DNA of 6,058 bases, taken from NCBI GenBank assembly GCA_019245995.1, contig JAFAQW010000016.1, forward strand, positions 1-6,058, written 5' to 3'. This stretch comes from Vulcanimicrobiota bacterium. Its GTDB lineage: Bacteria > Vulcanimicrobiota > Vulcanimicrobiia > Vulcanimicrobiales > Vulcanimicrobiaceae. This document shows positions 5,890 to 6,058 of this stretch, one piece after another; within the stretch, counting starts at the first letter, position 1; every line of letters begins with the position of its first letter. A program made the position numbers and the translations under genes. The notes below the pieces were generated by a model. It saw only the letters and a program-made list of their open reading frames with translations. It was not told the DNA's origin and ran no database searches.

Positions 5890-6058
5890 ATGCGGTTGAC
5901 GGTCCACGACAAGGCCACGGGGGAGGAGCTCGGCAACGTCCCCATCGCGCAGCGTCACGACTGCGCCACAATCGTCGAACGCGCGGCCGCCGCCTTCGCC
6001 GACTGGTCGCGCGTGCCGGTCGTCGAACGTGCGCGGCTGCTCTTCCGCTACGCCGACG
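5890..6058 (+). CDS. Aldehyde dehydrogenase, N-terminal 56 residues only
   Basis: The N-terminus of an NAD(P)-dependent aldehyde dehydrogenase, cut by the right edge. The family pattern N-P-A-T-G-E-x-(6)-P appears as DKATGEELGNVP (7-18), followed by an alanine-rich helix ERAAAAFADW and the typical VPVVERARLLFRYAD. The last motif resembles CoA-acylating methylmalonate/malonate-semialdehyde dehydrogenases (MmsA), but other aldehyde dehydrogenases share it, and the catalytic Cys and Glu lie outside the window. ATG 5890 is the only start available after an in-frame stop at 5875-5877, so the protein lacks the usual 15-20 residues ahead of the N-P-A-T-G motif. It begins 4 bases after the aminotransferase stop and is presumably co-transcribed; together they would convert an omega-amino acid to an acid or acyl-CoA. 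Confidence 0.82.
   Translation, partial: MRLTVHDKATGEELGNVPIAQRHDCATIVERAAAAFADWSRVPVVERARLLFRYAD

Noticed and set aside
4431..5945. A 504-codon open frame on the minus strand
   Set aside because: It lies opposite the aminotransferase, which has intact catalytic motifs. The product is Arg-rich and featureless, and it also runs across the boundaries of three real genes.
1..6058. tRNA, rRNA, CRISPR, insertion sequence or phage attachment features
   Set aside because: I looked for repeats, inverted terminal repeats, integrase or transposase motifs and RNA gene signatures on both strands and saw none. The window is essentially fully coding with housekeeping genes.

Overview
This is a GC-rich bacterial chromosomal window with no gene-free stretch longer than about 30 bases. 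The content is mostly conserved housekeeping genes. Reading leftward from about 1853 is the 5' three quarters of gyrA. Reading rightward from 1870 is a tightly packed seven-gene run, tsaE - tsaB - rimI - yqeK - rsfS - small membrane protein - class III aminotransferase, followed after 4 bases by the start of an aldehyde dehydrogenase cut by the right edge. The combination of YqeK, RsfS and a tsaE-tsaB-rimI block, with a GyrA that carries a GyrA box and a non-proteobacterial sequence style, suggests a high-GC lineage on the Terrabacteria side or a candidate phylum (something like Eremiobacterota would fit). That placement is an inference, not a firm identification.

Layout. Positions 1-1853 (minus): gyrA, start present, C-terminus off the window. 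Positions 1854-1869: a 16-base gap between divergent start codons. Positions 1870-2957: TsaE and TsaB, partners of TsaD (not in the window) in making the t6A37 modification of ANN-decoding tRNAs. Positions 2911-3468: the ribosomal-protein S18 N-acetyltransferase RimI. Positions 3498-4085: the HD-domain Ap4A hydrolase YqeK. Positions 4082-4411: the ribosome silencing factor RsfS. Positions 4408-4557: a 49-residue basic single-pass membrane protein of unknown function. Positions 4554-5885: a PLP-dependent omega-amino acid aminotransferase. Positions 5890-6058: the N-terminus of an aldehyde dehydrogenase.

How they fit together. The first five rightward genes all serve translation fidelity, ribosome maturation or hibernation, and stress nucleotide clearance. 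The last part looks like a small catabolic module (amine to semialdehyde to acid or acyl-CoA) attached to the same transcription unit. Four of the junctions are 4-base stop/start overlaps (ATGA, CTGA, GTGA, ATGA), so translational coupling is likely.

The most noteworthy observations are: (1) rsfS has no in-frame ATG, GTG or TTG at a usable place, yet has a perfect GGAGGT just ahead of in-frame ATC and CTG codons, so it probably starts at a non-canonical codon; (2) GyrA has an insertion of about 18 residues before its coiled-coil arm and an unusual Gly at the quinolone Ser83 position; (3) an unassigned small membrane protein sits at the boundary between the translation genes and the metabolic genes. 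I see no mobile element, CRISPR array, RNA gene or wholly new multi-gene system here.
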